In this document: piece by piece, positions 8,188 through 16,326 of the stretch
How positions within the stretch are numbered: the stretch's first letter is position 1
Layout: each line of letters opens with the position of its first letter
The notes under the pieces: generated by a model
Seen by the model: only the letters and a program-made list of their open reading frames with translations
The model's database searches: none
Told to the model about the DNA's origin: nothing
Program-made: the position numbers and the translations under genes
Assembly (NCBI GenBank): GCA_944380095.1
Contig: CALWGP010000013.1
Span: 1-36,974 of the forward strand
Length of the DNA stretch: 36,974 bases
Source of the DNA: an uncultured Lachnospiraceae bacterium
Lineage (GTDB): Bacteria > Bacillota > Clostridia > Lachnospirales > Lachnospiraceae
Direction: 5' to 3'

Positions 8188-8193
8188 AGACCG

Positions 8194-8748
8194 ATGAAAC
8201 ACACACATTTCCTCCTGGCGGTACTGCTTACAGCCCTTCTTTTTGCGGCCGGATGCCGCTCCCGGAATGTCACACAGGGCATGGCGGAAGGAGAATCCTA
8301 TGACGCGGTGATTTCCGTGAACGCAGGAAAGGAAACAGCGCCGGCCGCTTCTGAGGGCGGCCTAAGCGGTCTGATTGCCCTGATGGGAAAGACGGACGAA
8401 GAAGCGTCGCAGATGCTGGGACAGGGAGAAGAAAACCGGACGCAGGACGGGAACTATCTGGTGGGACGGATCTATCAGACGACTCTTTTTGACAGGGCCT
8501 GCAGCGTCTATACCAGTTATGGAGAGGACGGGACGGTGGAACTGGCAGTGGCGCAGTTTTCCCCGGAGGATGCGTCTGCCTGCAGGCAGGGGATGGAACA
8601 GCTGCTGGGGAGCGGGAGTGCCTTTGCTGCGGAAGAATTGCCGGAAGAAGGAGAGGGCTTTTTCTGGATCGTGGAAAATTTGACCATTTCTCTTTTCATA
8701 TCCGCAGATTCGGTGAATCTGGATATTTCAACTGAAAAAAATCCTTAA
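8194..8748 (+). CDS. Small lipoprotein of unknown function
   Basis: A 184-residue protein with an N-terminal lipoprotein signal: KHTH, a hydrophobic stretch, and a LFAAGC lipobox that would place the lipidated cysteine at residue 21. It is therefore predicted to be anchored outside the membrane. The mature part is acidic, with a low-complexity start and a compact domain (about 55-180) containing a GKTDEEASQMLG segment that recalls small repeated extracytoplasmic folds; I do not recognise a family. GGAAGGG inside the end of mtaD serves as ribosome binding site. It starts 6 nt after mtaD and ends the operon, with a hairpin just downstream. Confidence 0.75.
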   Translation: MKHTHFLLAVLLTALLFAAGCRSRNVTQGMAEGESYDAVISVNAGKETAPAASEGGLSGLIALMGKTDEEASQMLGQGEENRTQDGNYLVGRIYQTTLFDRACSVYTSYGEDGTVELAVAQFSPEDASACRQGMEQLLGSGSAFAAEELPEEGEGFFWIVENLTISLFISADSVNLDISTEKNP

Positions 8749-8767
8749 AGGACGGAAGCAAAAGCGG

Positions 8768-8808
8768 GCCGTGGAATCATCGACAGGAGGTGGTTTCACG
8801 GCATTTTT
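8768..8808 (+). terminator. Intrinsic terminator of the mannose/nucleoside operon
   Basis: Stem GCCGTGGAA (8768-8776) with TTTCACGGC (8794-8802), one G-U pair, a 17-nt loop, then T5 at 8804-8808. It falls between the lipoprotein stop and the next promoter. Confidence 0.6.
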
Positions 8809-8861
8809 CGCGGCATATCCGGCGACAGGCTTTCACAGCTCTTTATTTCCCGGAAAAACCA

Positions 8862-8870
8862 TGCTATAAT
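8862..8870 (+). promoter_or_regulatory. Extended -10 promoter for the acetyltransferase gene train
   Basis: TGCTATAAT: an extended TG motif one base before a perfect TATAAT (8865-8870). The -35 region (TTTATT at 8842-8847) is weak, as is usual with extended -10 promoters. Predicted start near 8877, 30 nt before the ATG at 8907, which rules out the longer open frame that begins at 8790. Confidence 0.7.
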
Positions 8871-8906
8871 CAATGGACGAAAAAGCACAAAAAAAGGCAG
8901 AACGAG

Positions 8907-9710
8907 ATGAAAATAGCAGAGGTGAAAAGAGAAGGGGCACAGCAGCTTGTCCCTTTGTATGAAGGACAGGGGCATAGGATTGTTGATTCCTTTCTGCAGG
9001 GGATCATGGGCCGGGCCTGGGCCGTTTTCGAAGGGGACGGGCAGGAAAGCAAAGCGGTATCCGCGCTGATTTTGGCAGGAGATTTCCTTTTTCCGGCCGG
9101 GAGGCCTCAAAAAGAGCTGGCAGAACGGATGGAGGACTGTATGGGTTCGGGATTTGCGCTGGCGGTACCAAAAGGGGCAGGATGGAGGGAACTGATTGAA
9201 GGACAGTTTCCGGGGCGGTTCCGGCGGCAGACGCGCTATGCCATGCAAAAGAACCGGGACGGGTTTGATACGGACAGGCTGAAGCGTTTCGCAGGACAGC
9301 TGCCGGCAGGTTTTTCGCTGCAGCCGGTGGATAAAAACTGGTTTGAACGGCTGAAAGAAGAGGAGTGGTCGAAGGATTTTGTATCCCAGTTTTCGGACTA
9401 TGAGCAGTACAGCCGCTGTGGCGGCGGATTTCTGGCGGTGGAGGAAAAGACCGGGGAAGCGGTCAGCGGGGCCTCCTCTTACATCGTTTACCGGGACGGG
9501 CTGGAAATCGAGGTGGACACAAAAGAGGGATACCGCCGTCTGGGACTGGCCCGGGCCTGCAGCGCCAGGCTGATTTTGGACTGTCTGAAACGGGGCCTTG
9601 ATCCTTCCTGGGATGCGGCAAACACGGTCAGCCTGCACCTGGCGGAAACGCTGGGATACCGCTGTTTCCATCCTTATCCGGTTTTATATCTGACGAAAGA
9701 GGAGCGGTAA
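8907..9710 (+). CDS. GNAT-family N-acetyltransferase
   Basis: A 267-residue acetyltransferase whose C-terminal half fits the GNAT_acetyltran family (zwittermicin-A-resistance-like). The acetyl-CoA region reads LEIEVDTKEGYRRLGLARACSA and is followed by PSWDAANTVSLHLAETLGY, both hallmark segments. The N-terminal 130 residues are less conserved and probably form the acceptor site. The acceptor cannot be deduced. The start at 8907 is used because an extended -10 promoter sits 30 nt upstream; the ribosome binding site is weak. It begins a gene train whose members are separated by 25 nt or less or overlap, up to MetA. Confidence 0.75.
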   Translation: MKIAEVKREGAQQLVPLYEGQGHRIVDSFLQGIMGRAWAVFEGDGQESKAVSALILAGDFLFPAGRPQKELAERMEDCMGSGFALAVPKGAGWRELIEGQFPGRFRRQTRYAMQKNRDGFDTDRLKRFAGQLPAGFSLQPVDKNWFERLKEEEWSKDFVSQFSDYEQYSRCGGGFLAVEEKTGEAVSGASSYIVYRDGLEIEVDTKEGYRRLGLARACSARLILDCLKRGLDPSWDAANTVSLHLAETLGYRCFHPYPVLYLTKEER

Positions 9711-9718
9711 CACATAAG

Positions 9719-10732
9719 ATGAAAAAAGACGACATCATTATGAAGCTGGGAATCGTACATATTTTGGACTCTGCGGTGGGGATGCCGGTGCTGTCGGACG
9801 CCCTGCTGGATATGGGTTCGGGACTGAGCGATTTTTTCAAAGCCCATATTGAGAAGTTCACGGAAAGCGACGAGGTGAAACGGTGCCGGTTTTCGGAGGA
9901 TTCCCGGGTAATGGAGCTGATTAGAAACTGCAGCGGGGATAACTTTATCGAAACCAGCAGGCAGCTTTGCGAAAAACTTTACGCCATTATGAACGCTAAC
10001 ATCGACATCCCGGCTGCGGATGTGGCGGTGCTTGTTTTTTCGGCTGAGGGAACCGATTATTTCGGCTTTTTGAAGCTCAATTATAAAACTTCCTATACCC
10101 ATGCCACAAAAAGCGAAAAAGAAGGGTGCAACCGCAACGAGATCATCCTGCAAAAGGCGATCCTGCCTTCCGGGGGACAGAAGCTTTCGGAAGCTTTTGT
10201 GGTGAATCTTTCGGACGGATCCATCCTTCTGACGGAGAAAAAGTTTGAAGTCAACGGGGAAAAGAAAAACTATTTTTCCGAACTGTTTCTGGAGTGCAGC
10301 GCGCCCCTGTCCCAGAAGTCGAAGCTGGATCTGGTAACCCGCGCGGTGGAGCAGGTGAACCGGAAATATTACGGGGAAGAAGACGCCGGGCGCAGGATGG
10401 AGACGAAAAAGGCCATCTATGAAGAGCTGGGGGAAACGGGAAGCCTGAAAGTGGAAGAAGTGAAGGAAAAAATTTTTCCGGACAGTCCGCAGATGCAGGA
10501 AGAACTGACGGAAAAGCTGGAAAAGTACCATCTGGAAAAAGAGGTGATCCGGCCCAAAAGCGAAAATACCATTAAAAAGTTCCAAAAGCAGCATCTGACC
10601 ACGGATACCGGGATTGAGATTACCATTCCCATGGAAGAGTACAAAAACCCGGACCGGGTGGAATTTCTGACCAATCCGGACGGGACGGTTTCCGTGCTGA
10701 TCAAGAATATTGGAAGGCTGCGTACAAAATAA
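9719..10732 (+). CDS. Nucleoid-associated protein, NA37/YejK-like
   Basis: A 337-residue soluble protein matching the NA37 (YejK/NdpA) layout: an N-terminal MxxIIMKLGIVHILDS segment, a central mixed alpha/beta region and a helical C-terminal third (about 225-290) rich in Lys/Glu, ending in a VEFLTNPDGTVSVLIKNI strand segment. NA37 proteins bind nucleoid DNA in E. coli; in Clostridia the role is unproven and some relatives sit in phage-defence loci, although nothing here suggests that. The ATG at 9719 lies 8 nt after the acetyltransferase stop; ATG 9740 (MKLGIVHI) is an alternative. The next gene follows after 25 nt. Confidence 0.6.
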   Translation: MKKDDIIMKLGIVHILDSAVGMPVLSDALLDMGSGLSDFFKAHIEKFTESDEVKRCRFSEDSRVMELIRNCSGDNFIETSRQLCEKLYAIMNANIDIPAADVAVLVFSAEGTDYFGFLKLNYKTSYTHATKSEKEGCNRNEIILQKAILPSGGQKLSEAFVVNLSDGSILLTEKKFEVNGEKKNYFSELFLECSAPLSQKSKLDLVTRAVEQVNRKYYGEEDAGRRMETKKAIYEELGETGSLKVEEVKEKIFPDSPQMQEELTEKLEKYHLEKEVIRPKSENTIKKFQKQHLTTDTGIEITIPMEEYKNPDRVEFLTNPDGTVSVLIKNIGRLRTK

Positions 10733-10757
10733 AACCAACGCTAAGGAGGAGAAGCAT

Positions 10758-11222
10758 ATGCTGGAAGCAGGAACGATGGCGCCGGATTTTGCGCTGCAGG
10801 ACCAGGACGGAAACGTAGTCCGTTTGTCGGATTTTAGAGGAAAAAAAGTAGTACTGTATTTTTACAGCAAGGATAATACGGCGGGGTGCAACAAGCAGGC
10901 CTGCGCTTATGCCCAAAACTATCCGGCTTTTGTGGAAAAAGGGGCCGTGGTGATCGGGATCAGCAAGGATACCAGCGTTTCCCACCGGAAATTTGCGGAT
11001 AAGTTTGAACTTCCCTTCCTTTTGCTGGCGGATCCGGAAAAAGAGGTACTGCAAAAGTACGGCGTCTGGGTGAAGAAAAACATGTACGGCAAGCAGGTGA
11101 TGGGAGTGATCCGTTCTTCCTATCTCATCGATGAGGAAGGCCGGATCGTGAAAGTGCATGCAAAGGTTAAACCGGAGGAAAACGCGGGACAGATGCTTGC
11201 GGATCTGGAGGAGGAGCCGTGA
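10758..11222 (+). CDS. bcp: Bcp/PrxQ-type peroxiredoxin
   Basis: A 154-residue thioredoxin-dependent peroxidase that reduces H2O2 and organic hydroperoxides in the cytosol. The peroxidatic cysteine is C44 in SKDNTAGC and the resolving cysteine is C49, the i+5 spacing of PrxQ/Bcp. The usual PxxxTPGC is altered: Ser37 replaces the proline and Ala42 replaces the proline of TPGC. The Thr41 and Cys44 positions are kept. The start at 10758 is set by AAGGAGG ending 8 nt before it. The stop overlaps the GTG start of the MATE gene by 3 nt. Confidence 0.9.
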   Translation: MLEAGTMAPDFALQDQDGNVVRLSDFRGKKVVLYFYSKDNTAGCNKQACAYAQNYPAFVEKGAVVIGISKDTSVSHRKFADKFELPFLLLADPEKEVLQKYGVWVKKNMYGKQVMGVIRSSYLIDEEGRIVKVHAKVKPEENAGQMLADLEEEP

Positions 11223-12595
11223 CGGAAAAGGAGCAAAGACAGGCGCAGTATGAAAAAATGACGAAGACGCCGGTGCCCAGGCTGGTGGCTGTGCTGGCGG
11301 TGCCCACCATCGCCAGTATGCTGGTGTCGGCGCTGTACAATATGGCGGATACGTTTTTCGTTTCCCAGCTGGGCACCAGCGCGGCCGGGGCGGTGGGAAT
11401 CGTATTTTCCCTGATGGCGATTATTCAGGCAATCGGTTTTACCTTAGGTATGGGATCCGGAACCATCGTATCCTTGCATCTGGGCGCACGGGAGGAAGAC
11501 AAGGCGGTCTGCGTGGCCAGTACCGGTTTTTTCCTGGCGCTTGCGCTGGGGGCTTTGCTGACCGTAGCCGGTTCGGTGTTTATTGACCCGCTGATGCGTC
11601 TGATGGGCGCCACGGAAACCATCCTCCCCTATGCGAGGGATTACGGGAAGTATATCCTGCTGGCGGCCCCGGTGATGTGCGCCTCCTTTGTAATGAATAA
11701 CCTTTTTCGGTATGAAGGGAAGGCGATCCTGGGTACGATCGGCATCGGTACGGGAGGAATCCTGAATATCGTGCTGGATCCGATTTTTATTTTCGGCTTT
11801 GGGCTGGGGACGGCAGGGGCGGCCATTGCCACCGCAATCAGCCAGCTGGTGAGCTTTTGTATCCTCCTGACCCTGTTTTTGACGGGGAAAAGCGATGTGC
11901 GGCTGCGGATTTCCAAGGTGGCGCGAAACGGGGCGGTTTACTGGAATATCTTCCGGACCGGCCTGCCCACCCTGTTTCGGCAGGGCCTGTCCAGCGTCGC
12001 AACCATGGCGCTGAACATCAACGCTGCCCTGTACGGGGATGCGGCCGTGGCGGCCATGAGCATTGTGGGCCGGATTATGACCTTTATGTTTTCCGCTGTC
12101 CTGGGATTGGGACAGGGATTCCAGCCGGTGGCGGGATACAATTTCGGCGCGAAAAAATACGGGCGTGTCTATGAAGCCATCCGGTTTACGGCGACTGTCG
12201 GGACCGTGGTGATGACGGCCATCAGCCTTGCCATTTTCCTTTTCTCTGTGGAGATTCTTGGCGCCTTCCGGGGAGACGATGCGCAGGTTTTGGCGATCGG
12301 GACGTTCGCCCTGCGGGCCCAGTGTCTTGTGATGCCCTTCTGCGGAATCACCACCACGGCCAACATGGCCTTACAGTGCACGAGACAGTCGGGAAAAGCG
12401 GCGTTTTTGGCGATGTGCAGGCAGGGAATCTTTTTCCTGCCCCTGGTTTTGCTGCTGCCGCGCTTTGTGGGACTTACAGGCGTACAGCTGGCCCAGCCGC
12501 TGTCGGACGCCCTGACGCTGGCGGTTTCCCTGCCGTTTTTGCTGGCGTTTTGCAGGAAACTTAGGAAAATGGAAGCGGGGCAGGAAAAAGAATGA
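11219..12595 (+). CDS. MATE-family multidrug/metabolite exporter
   Basis: A 458-residue membrane protein with about twelve hydrophobic helices in two homologous halves, the MATE fold. Typical segments: PTIASMLVSALYNMADTFFV near the N-terminus, GMGSGTIVSLHLGA, and GLGQGFQPVAGYNFGAKKY at the start of the second half. MATE proteins expel cationic drugs or metabolites using Na+ or H+ gradients; the substrate cannot be predicted. The start is GTG at 11219, overlapping the stop of bcp (GTGA), with GGAGGAG just upstream, so the two are translationally coupled. Confidence 0.9.
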   Translation: MTEKEQRQAQYEKMTKTPVPRLVAVLAVPTIASMLVSALYNMADTFFVSQLGTSAAGAVGIVFSLMAIIQAIGFTLGMGSGTIVSLHLGAREEDKAVCVASTGFFLALALGALLTVAGSVFIDPLMRLMGATETILPYARDYGKYILLAAPVMCASFVMNNLFRYEGKAILGTIGIGTGGILNIVLDPIFIFGFGLGTAGAAIATAISQLVSFCILLTLFLTGKSDVRLRISKVARNGAVYWNIFRTGLPTLFRQGLSSVATMALNINAALYGDAAVAAMSIVGRIMTFMFSAVLGLGQGFQPVAGYNFGAKKYGRVYEAIRFTATVGTVVMTAISLAIFLFSVEILGAFRGDDAQVLAIGTFALRAQCLVMPFCGITTTANMALQCTRQSGKAAFLAMCRQGIFFLPLVLLLPRFVGLTGVQLAQPLSDALTLAVSLPFLLAFCRKLRKMEAGQEKE

Positions 12596-12608
12596 CAGGG
12601 AGGAACGA

Positions 12609-13358
12609 ATGGCAAATACTCAAAAGGTGAGACTGAATAAATATCTGGCGGAGAGCGGCCTGTGTTCCAGACGGGACGCGGACCGGCTGATTGAGGAAGG
12701 GCATATACAGGTCAACGGACAGACGCCCAGCCCCGGAATGAAAGTCAATGATCTGGATAAAATTACAGTGGATGGAAAGCCGGTGGCCCGCCGGGAGAAA
12801 AAAGTGGTGCTGGCTTACTATAAGCCGCAGGGAGTGACCTGTACACAGAGAGACAGACATGCGCAGGTAACCATAAAGGATGTCCTGGACTATCCCGTGC
12901 GCCTTACCTATGCGGGAAGGCTGGACCGGGATTCGGAAGGCCTGCTGCTTTTAACCAATGACGGGGATCTGATCAACAGCCTGATGCGGGCTTCGCACTA
13001 CCATGAAAAAGAATATCTGGTCCGGGTCAATAAGCCTGTGAACCGGGAGTTTTTAAAGAAAATGTCGGACGGCGTCCTGCTTAAGGAACTCAATGTCAAA
13101 ACCCGTCCCTGCCTGGTAAAGGAAGAAGGGAAATTTTTATTCCGCATTGTGCTTACCCAGGGACTGAACCGGCAGATCCGCAGGATGTGCAAAGAGCTGG
13201 GGTATGAGGCGGTCAATATCAAGAGGGTGCGGGTGGCCAATGTCCTTTTGGATAAGCTAAAACCCGGGGAATACCGCCCCGTAGCAGGGGAGGAAAGGAA
13301 AGAACTGTACCGCTGTGTGCAGTCCGGACAAAACGCGGGAAGGAAATCGCAAAGATGA
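12609..13358 (+). CDS. rluF: 23S rRNA pseudouridine synthase, RluF-like (RsuA family)
   Basis: A 249-residue RsuA-family enzyme: N-terminal S4 RNA-binding domain (residues 7-60, VRLNKYLAESGLCSRRDADR), then the catalytic domain with GRLDRDSEGL, catalytic Asp D106. The segments HEKEYLVRVNKP and QGLNRQIRRMCKELGYE fit E. coli RluF best (23S U2604), though RluB/E-type specificity cannot be excluded. AGGGAGG precedes the ATG by about 6 nt. Its stop overlaps the ligA start by 4 nt (ATGA). Confidence 0.85.
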   Translation: MANTQKVRLNKYLAESGLCSRRDADRLIEEGHIQVNGQTPSPGMKVNDLDKITVDGKPVARREKKVVLAYYKPQGVTCTQRDRHAQVTIKDVLDYPVRLTYAGRLDRDSEGLLLLTNDGDLINSLMRASHYHEKEYLVRVNKPVNREFLKKMSDGVLLKELNVKTRPCLVKEEGKFLFRIVLTQGLNRQIRRMCKELGYEAVNIKRVRVANVLLDKLKPGEYRPVAGEERKELYRCVQSGQNAGRKSQR

Positions 13359-15337
13359 ATGATGTGCAGAGAATGAAAGAGCTGGCCGGCCGGCTCAAGG
13401 AAGCGGCAAAAGCCTATTATGCCCAGGACCGGGAAATCATGAGCAATTATGAATATGACAGGCTCTATGATGAGCTGGAAGAACTGGAGCGAAAAACCGG
13501 GGTGGTTTTGGCGGGAAGCCCCACGGTTTCCGTGGGCTATGAGGCAGTGGATGAGCTTCCCAAAGAGCGCCATGAGTCCCCCATGCTGTCCCTGGGCAAG
13601 ACCAAAAACCGGGAGGAGCTGGCAGAGTGGCTCAAAGACCGGAGCGGGCTTTTGTCCTGGAAACTGGACGGGCTGACCATCGTTTTGACCTATCGGGACG
13701 GACAGCTGCTCAAGGCGGTTACCCGGGGCAACGGGGAAGTGGGGGAAGTGATTACCCCCAATGCCAGGACTTTTGTGAATCTGCCTTTGCAGATTCCTTT
13801 TGCAGGAGAGCTGGTCCTGCGGGGGGAAGCTGTGATTACCTATGCGGATTTTGCCAGGATTAACGGGGAGATTGAAGATGTGGACGCCCGTTACAAAAAT
13901 CCCAGGAATTTATGCTCCGGATCCGTGCGCCAGCTGGACAGCCGGATTACGGCGGAGCGAAGCGTCCGCTTTTTCGCTTTCTCCCTGGTGAGTGCAAAGG
14001 ATGTGGATTTTCATAATTCCAGAAAACGGCAGTTTCTGTTTTTAAGGGAACAGGGATTTGAGACGGTGGAATACCGGATGGTGACGGCACAAAACGTGGT
14101 GGAAACCGTGGACTGGTTCGAAAGCAGGATTGCCCAAAACCCGGTCCCTTCCGACGGGCTTGTACTGACTTATGAAGATATCGCTTATGGGGAATCCCTG
14201 GGGACTACGGCAAAATTTCCCCGCAGTTCCATCGCTTTTAAGTGGGCGGATGAGCTGGCAAAAACCACCCTGCGGGACGTAGAGTGGAGCGCCAGCCGCA
14301 CGGGACTGATCAATCCGGTGGCCATTTTCGACCCGGTGGAGCTGGAAGGAACCACAGTGAGCCGGGCCAGCGTCCATAACGTGAGCATCGTCCGGCAGCT
14401 GAAGCTGGGAATCGGGGATAAAATTACAGTCTATAAGGCGAATATGATCATCCCACAGATCGCGGAAAACCTGACCCAAAGCGGCAGCCTGCAAATTCCG
14501 GACGTCTGTCCGGTGTGCGGCGGGCCTGCCAGAATTACCAGGGAAAACGATACGGAAACGCTGGTCTGCGTCAATCCGGACTGCGACGCCAAAAAGCTCA
14601 AATCATTCTCCCTTTTTGTCAGCCGGGATGCTTTTGGCATTGACGGTCTGTCCGAAGCGACGCTGGAAAAGTTTTTGGCCAAGGGATTTTTGCATACTTA
14701 CGCCGATCTGTTCCATCTGGACCGACACCGGGAGGAAATCGTGGAAATGGACGGTTTCGGGGAAAAGTCCTATCAAAACCTGGTCAACAGCGTGGAAAAG
14801 GCCAGGACCATTCCCCTGGCCAAGCTGATTTACAGTCTGGGGATTCCCAATATCGGCCTGGCCAACGCCAAAATGATCTGCCGGGAATATCAAAACGACC
14901 TTAAGCGGATGCTGGAGGCCCCTGCGCAGGAGCTTGCCGCCATCGACGGGGTGGGGCCGGTGATCGCCGGCGCATTCCGGACGTTTTTCGATCAGGAGAA
15001 AAACAGGGAAGCACTGGAAGCGCTGCTCAAAGAAGTGATCCTTCAAAAGGAAAGCTTTTCCCAAAACGGGCTGCCCCTTTCGGGCAAATCCTTTGTGATT
15101 ACGGGAAGCTTAAACCACTTCGAAAACCGCAGCGCCATGAAGGAAGCCATTGAAAAACTGGGAGGAAAGGTAACGGGCAGCGTGACCGGGAAGACAGCCT
15201 GCCTGATCAACAACGACAGCCAGTCCACCTCGGCCAAGAACAAAAAGGCCAGGGAACTGGGGGTAGAAGTGGTAACGGAAGAGGAATTCATAGAACGATT
15301 TTTGAAACGGGAGGACGGGAAAGAAAATGCCGATTAA
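13355..15337 (+). CDS. ligA: NAD+-dependent DNA ligase LigA
   Basis: A 660-residue bacterial DNA ligase sealing nicks in replication and repair with NAD+. Order: NMN-binding Ia domain ([10 protein letters not shown] at about 32-41), adenylation domain with the nucleophilic Lys K103 in WKLDG, OB fold, a four-cysteine zinc finger (CPVC then CVNPDC, about 384-410), HhH repeats, and a C-terminal BRCT domain (about 575-655). Several normally strict motifs are altered: RGDGxxGEDVT reads [11 protein letters not shown], and SPTQ reads SPTV. I recall the RGNGE form from other Clostridia ligases, so it is probably active. Overlaps rluF by 4 nt and metA by 11 nt. Confidence 0.93.
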   Translation: MNDVQRMKELAGRLKEAAKAYYAQDREIMSNYEYDRLYDELEELERKTGVVLAGSPTVSVGYEAVDELPKERHESPMLSLGKTKNREELAEWLKDRSGLLSWKLDGLTIVLTYRDGQLLKAVTRGNGEVGEVITPNARTFVNLPLQIPFAGELVLRGEAVITYADFARINGEIEDVDARYKNPRNLCSGSVRQLDSRITAERSVRFFAFSLVSAKDVDFHNSRKRQFLFLREQGFETVEYRMVTAQNVVETVDWFESRIAQNPVPSDGLVLTYEDIAYGESLGTTAKFPRSSIAFKWADELAKTTLRDVEWSASRTGLINPVAIFDPVELEGTTVSRASVHNVSIVRQLKLGIGDKITVYKANMIIPQIAENLTQSGSLQIPDVCPVCGGPARITRENDTETLVCVNPDCDAKKLKSFSLFVSRDAFGIDGLSEATLEKFLAKGFLHTYADLFHLDRHREEIVEMDGFGEKSYQNLVNSVEKARTIPLAKLIYSLGIPNIGLANAKMICREYQNDLKRMLEAPAQELAAIDGVGPVIAGAFRTFFDQEKNREALEALLKEVILQKESFSQNGLPLSGKSFVITGSLNHFENRSAMKEAIEKLGGKVTGSVTGKTACLINNDSQSTSAKNKKARELGVEVVTEEEFIERFLKREDGKENAD

Positions 15338-16268
15338 AGTACAGAGCGATCTGCCTGCGCGGGAAATTCTGGATAACGAAAATATTTTTGTAATGGACGA
15401 ATACCGGGCCATCCATCAGGACATGCGCCCGCTGCAGATCTGCATTTTGAACCTGATGCCCGTCAAACAGGATACGGAACTGCACCTTCTGCGTTCTTTG
15501 TCCAATACGCCGCTGCAGGTGGATGTCACTTTTATGAAGATGAACAGTCACGTTTCCCTCAACACTTCCGCCACCCATTTAAACCAGTTTTACCATACGT
15601 TTGATGAACTTAAGGAAAACAAGTATGACGGGCTGATTATTACGGGCGCGCCGGTGGAACAGATTCCCTTTGAAAAAGTGGATTATTGGCCCGAGCTGTG
15701 CGAAATCATGGACTGGTCCAAAACCCATGTGCACAGTACCTTCCATATTTGCTGGGGGGCTCAGGCAGGGTTATACTATCATTTCGGCCTGGATAAAGTC
15801 CTGCTGCCCGAAAAACTGTTCGGGGTTTATCCCCATCGGGTTTTGAACCGGAGGGTGCCGCTGGTGAGGGGGTTTGACGACGTATTCTATATTCCCCACA
15901 GCAGGCATACCGCCACGCCTGCGGAAGCGATTCATAACTGCTCCCGGCTGACGGTGATGGCGGAGTCCGAGCGGGCAGGGGTGCTTTTGTGCATGACAAA
16001 AGAGGGACGGCAGATCTTTGTTATGGGTCATCCGGAATACGACCGCTATACCCTGCATCAGGAATACATACGGGATGTGGAAAAAGGACTTCCCATCCAT
16101 GTGCCGGAGAACTATTATCCGGACGACAATCCGGCCAAAAGGCCGCTTCTTTCCTGGAGATCCCACTGTAACGGACTGTATACCAACTGGCTGAACTATT
16201 ATGTGTATCAGACGACCCCGTACGATATCCGGGAAATCAGTGACAGAAAGGCCGAGGGGGGACTATAA
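15327..16268 (+). CDS. metA: Homoserine O-acetyltransferase (MetA family, Glu111 type)
   Basis: A 313-residue MetA-type homoserine acyltransferase, first step of methionine synthesis from homoserine. Catalytic Cys142 (HICWGAQAG), His235 and Glu237 (GHPEYD) align exactly with the family numbering. Residue 111 is Glu (TGAPVEQ); in this family Glu111 gives acetyl-CoA and Gly111 succinyl-CoA specificity (Bacillus cereus versus E. coli enzymes), so an acetyltransferase is predicted despite the usual succinyltransferase label. The ATG lies inside the last codons of ligA. No SAM riboswitch or T-box is visible upstream, and the gene appears to be co-transcribed with ligA. Confidence 0.92.
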   Translation: MPIKVQSDLPAREILDNENIFVMDEYRAIHQDMRPLQICILNLMPVKQDTELHLLRSLSNTPLQVDVTFMKMNSHVSLNTSATHLNQFYHTFDELKENKYDGLIITGAPVEQIPFEKVDYWPELCEIMDWSKTHVHSTFHICWGAQAGLYYHFGLDKVLLPEKLFGVYPHRVLNRRVPLVRGFDDVFYIPHSRHTATPAEAIHNCSRLTVMAESERAGVLLCMTKEGRQIFVMGHPEYDRYTLHQEYIRDVEKGLPIHVPENYYPDDNPAKRPLLSWRSHCNGLYTNWLNYYVYQTTPYDIREISDRKAEGGL

Positions 16269-16326
16269 ACAACGATGGAATTAGGAAAAACGGAATACCT
16301 GACAGAAAAAGAAGAGGGGAACAAAA

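Noticed and set aside
16269-16326. SAM riboswitch or T-box around metA and the symporter
   Set aside because: metA begins inside ligA and the 58-nt gap after it is too short and unstructured for either element.
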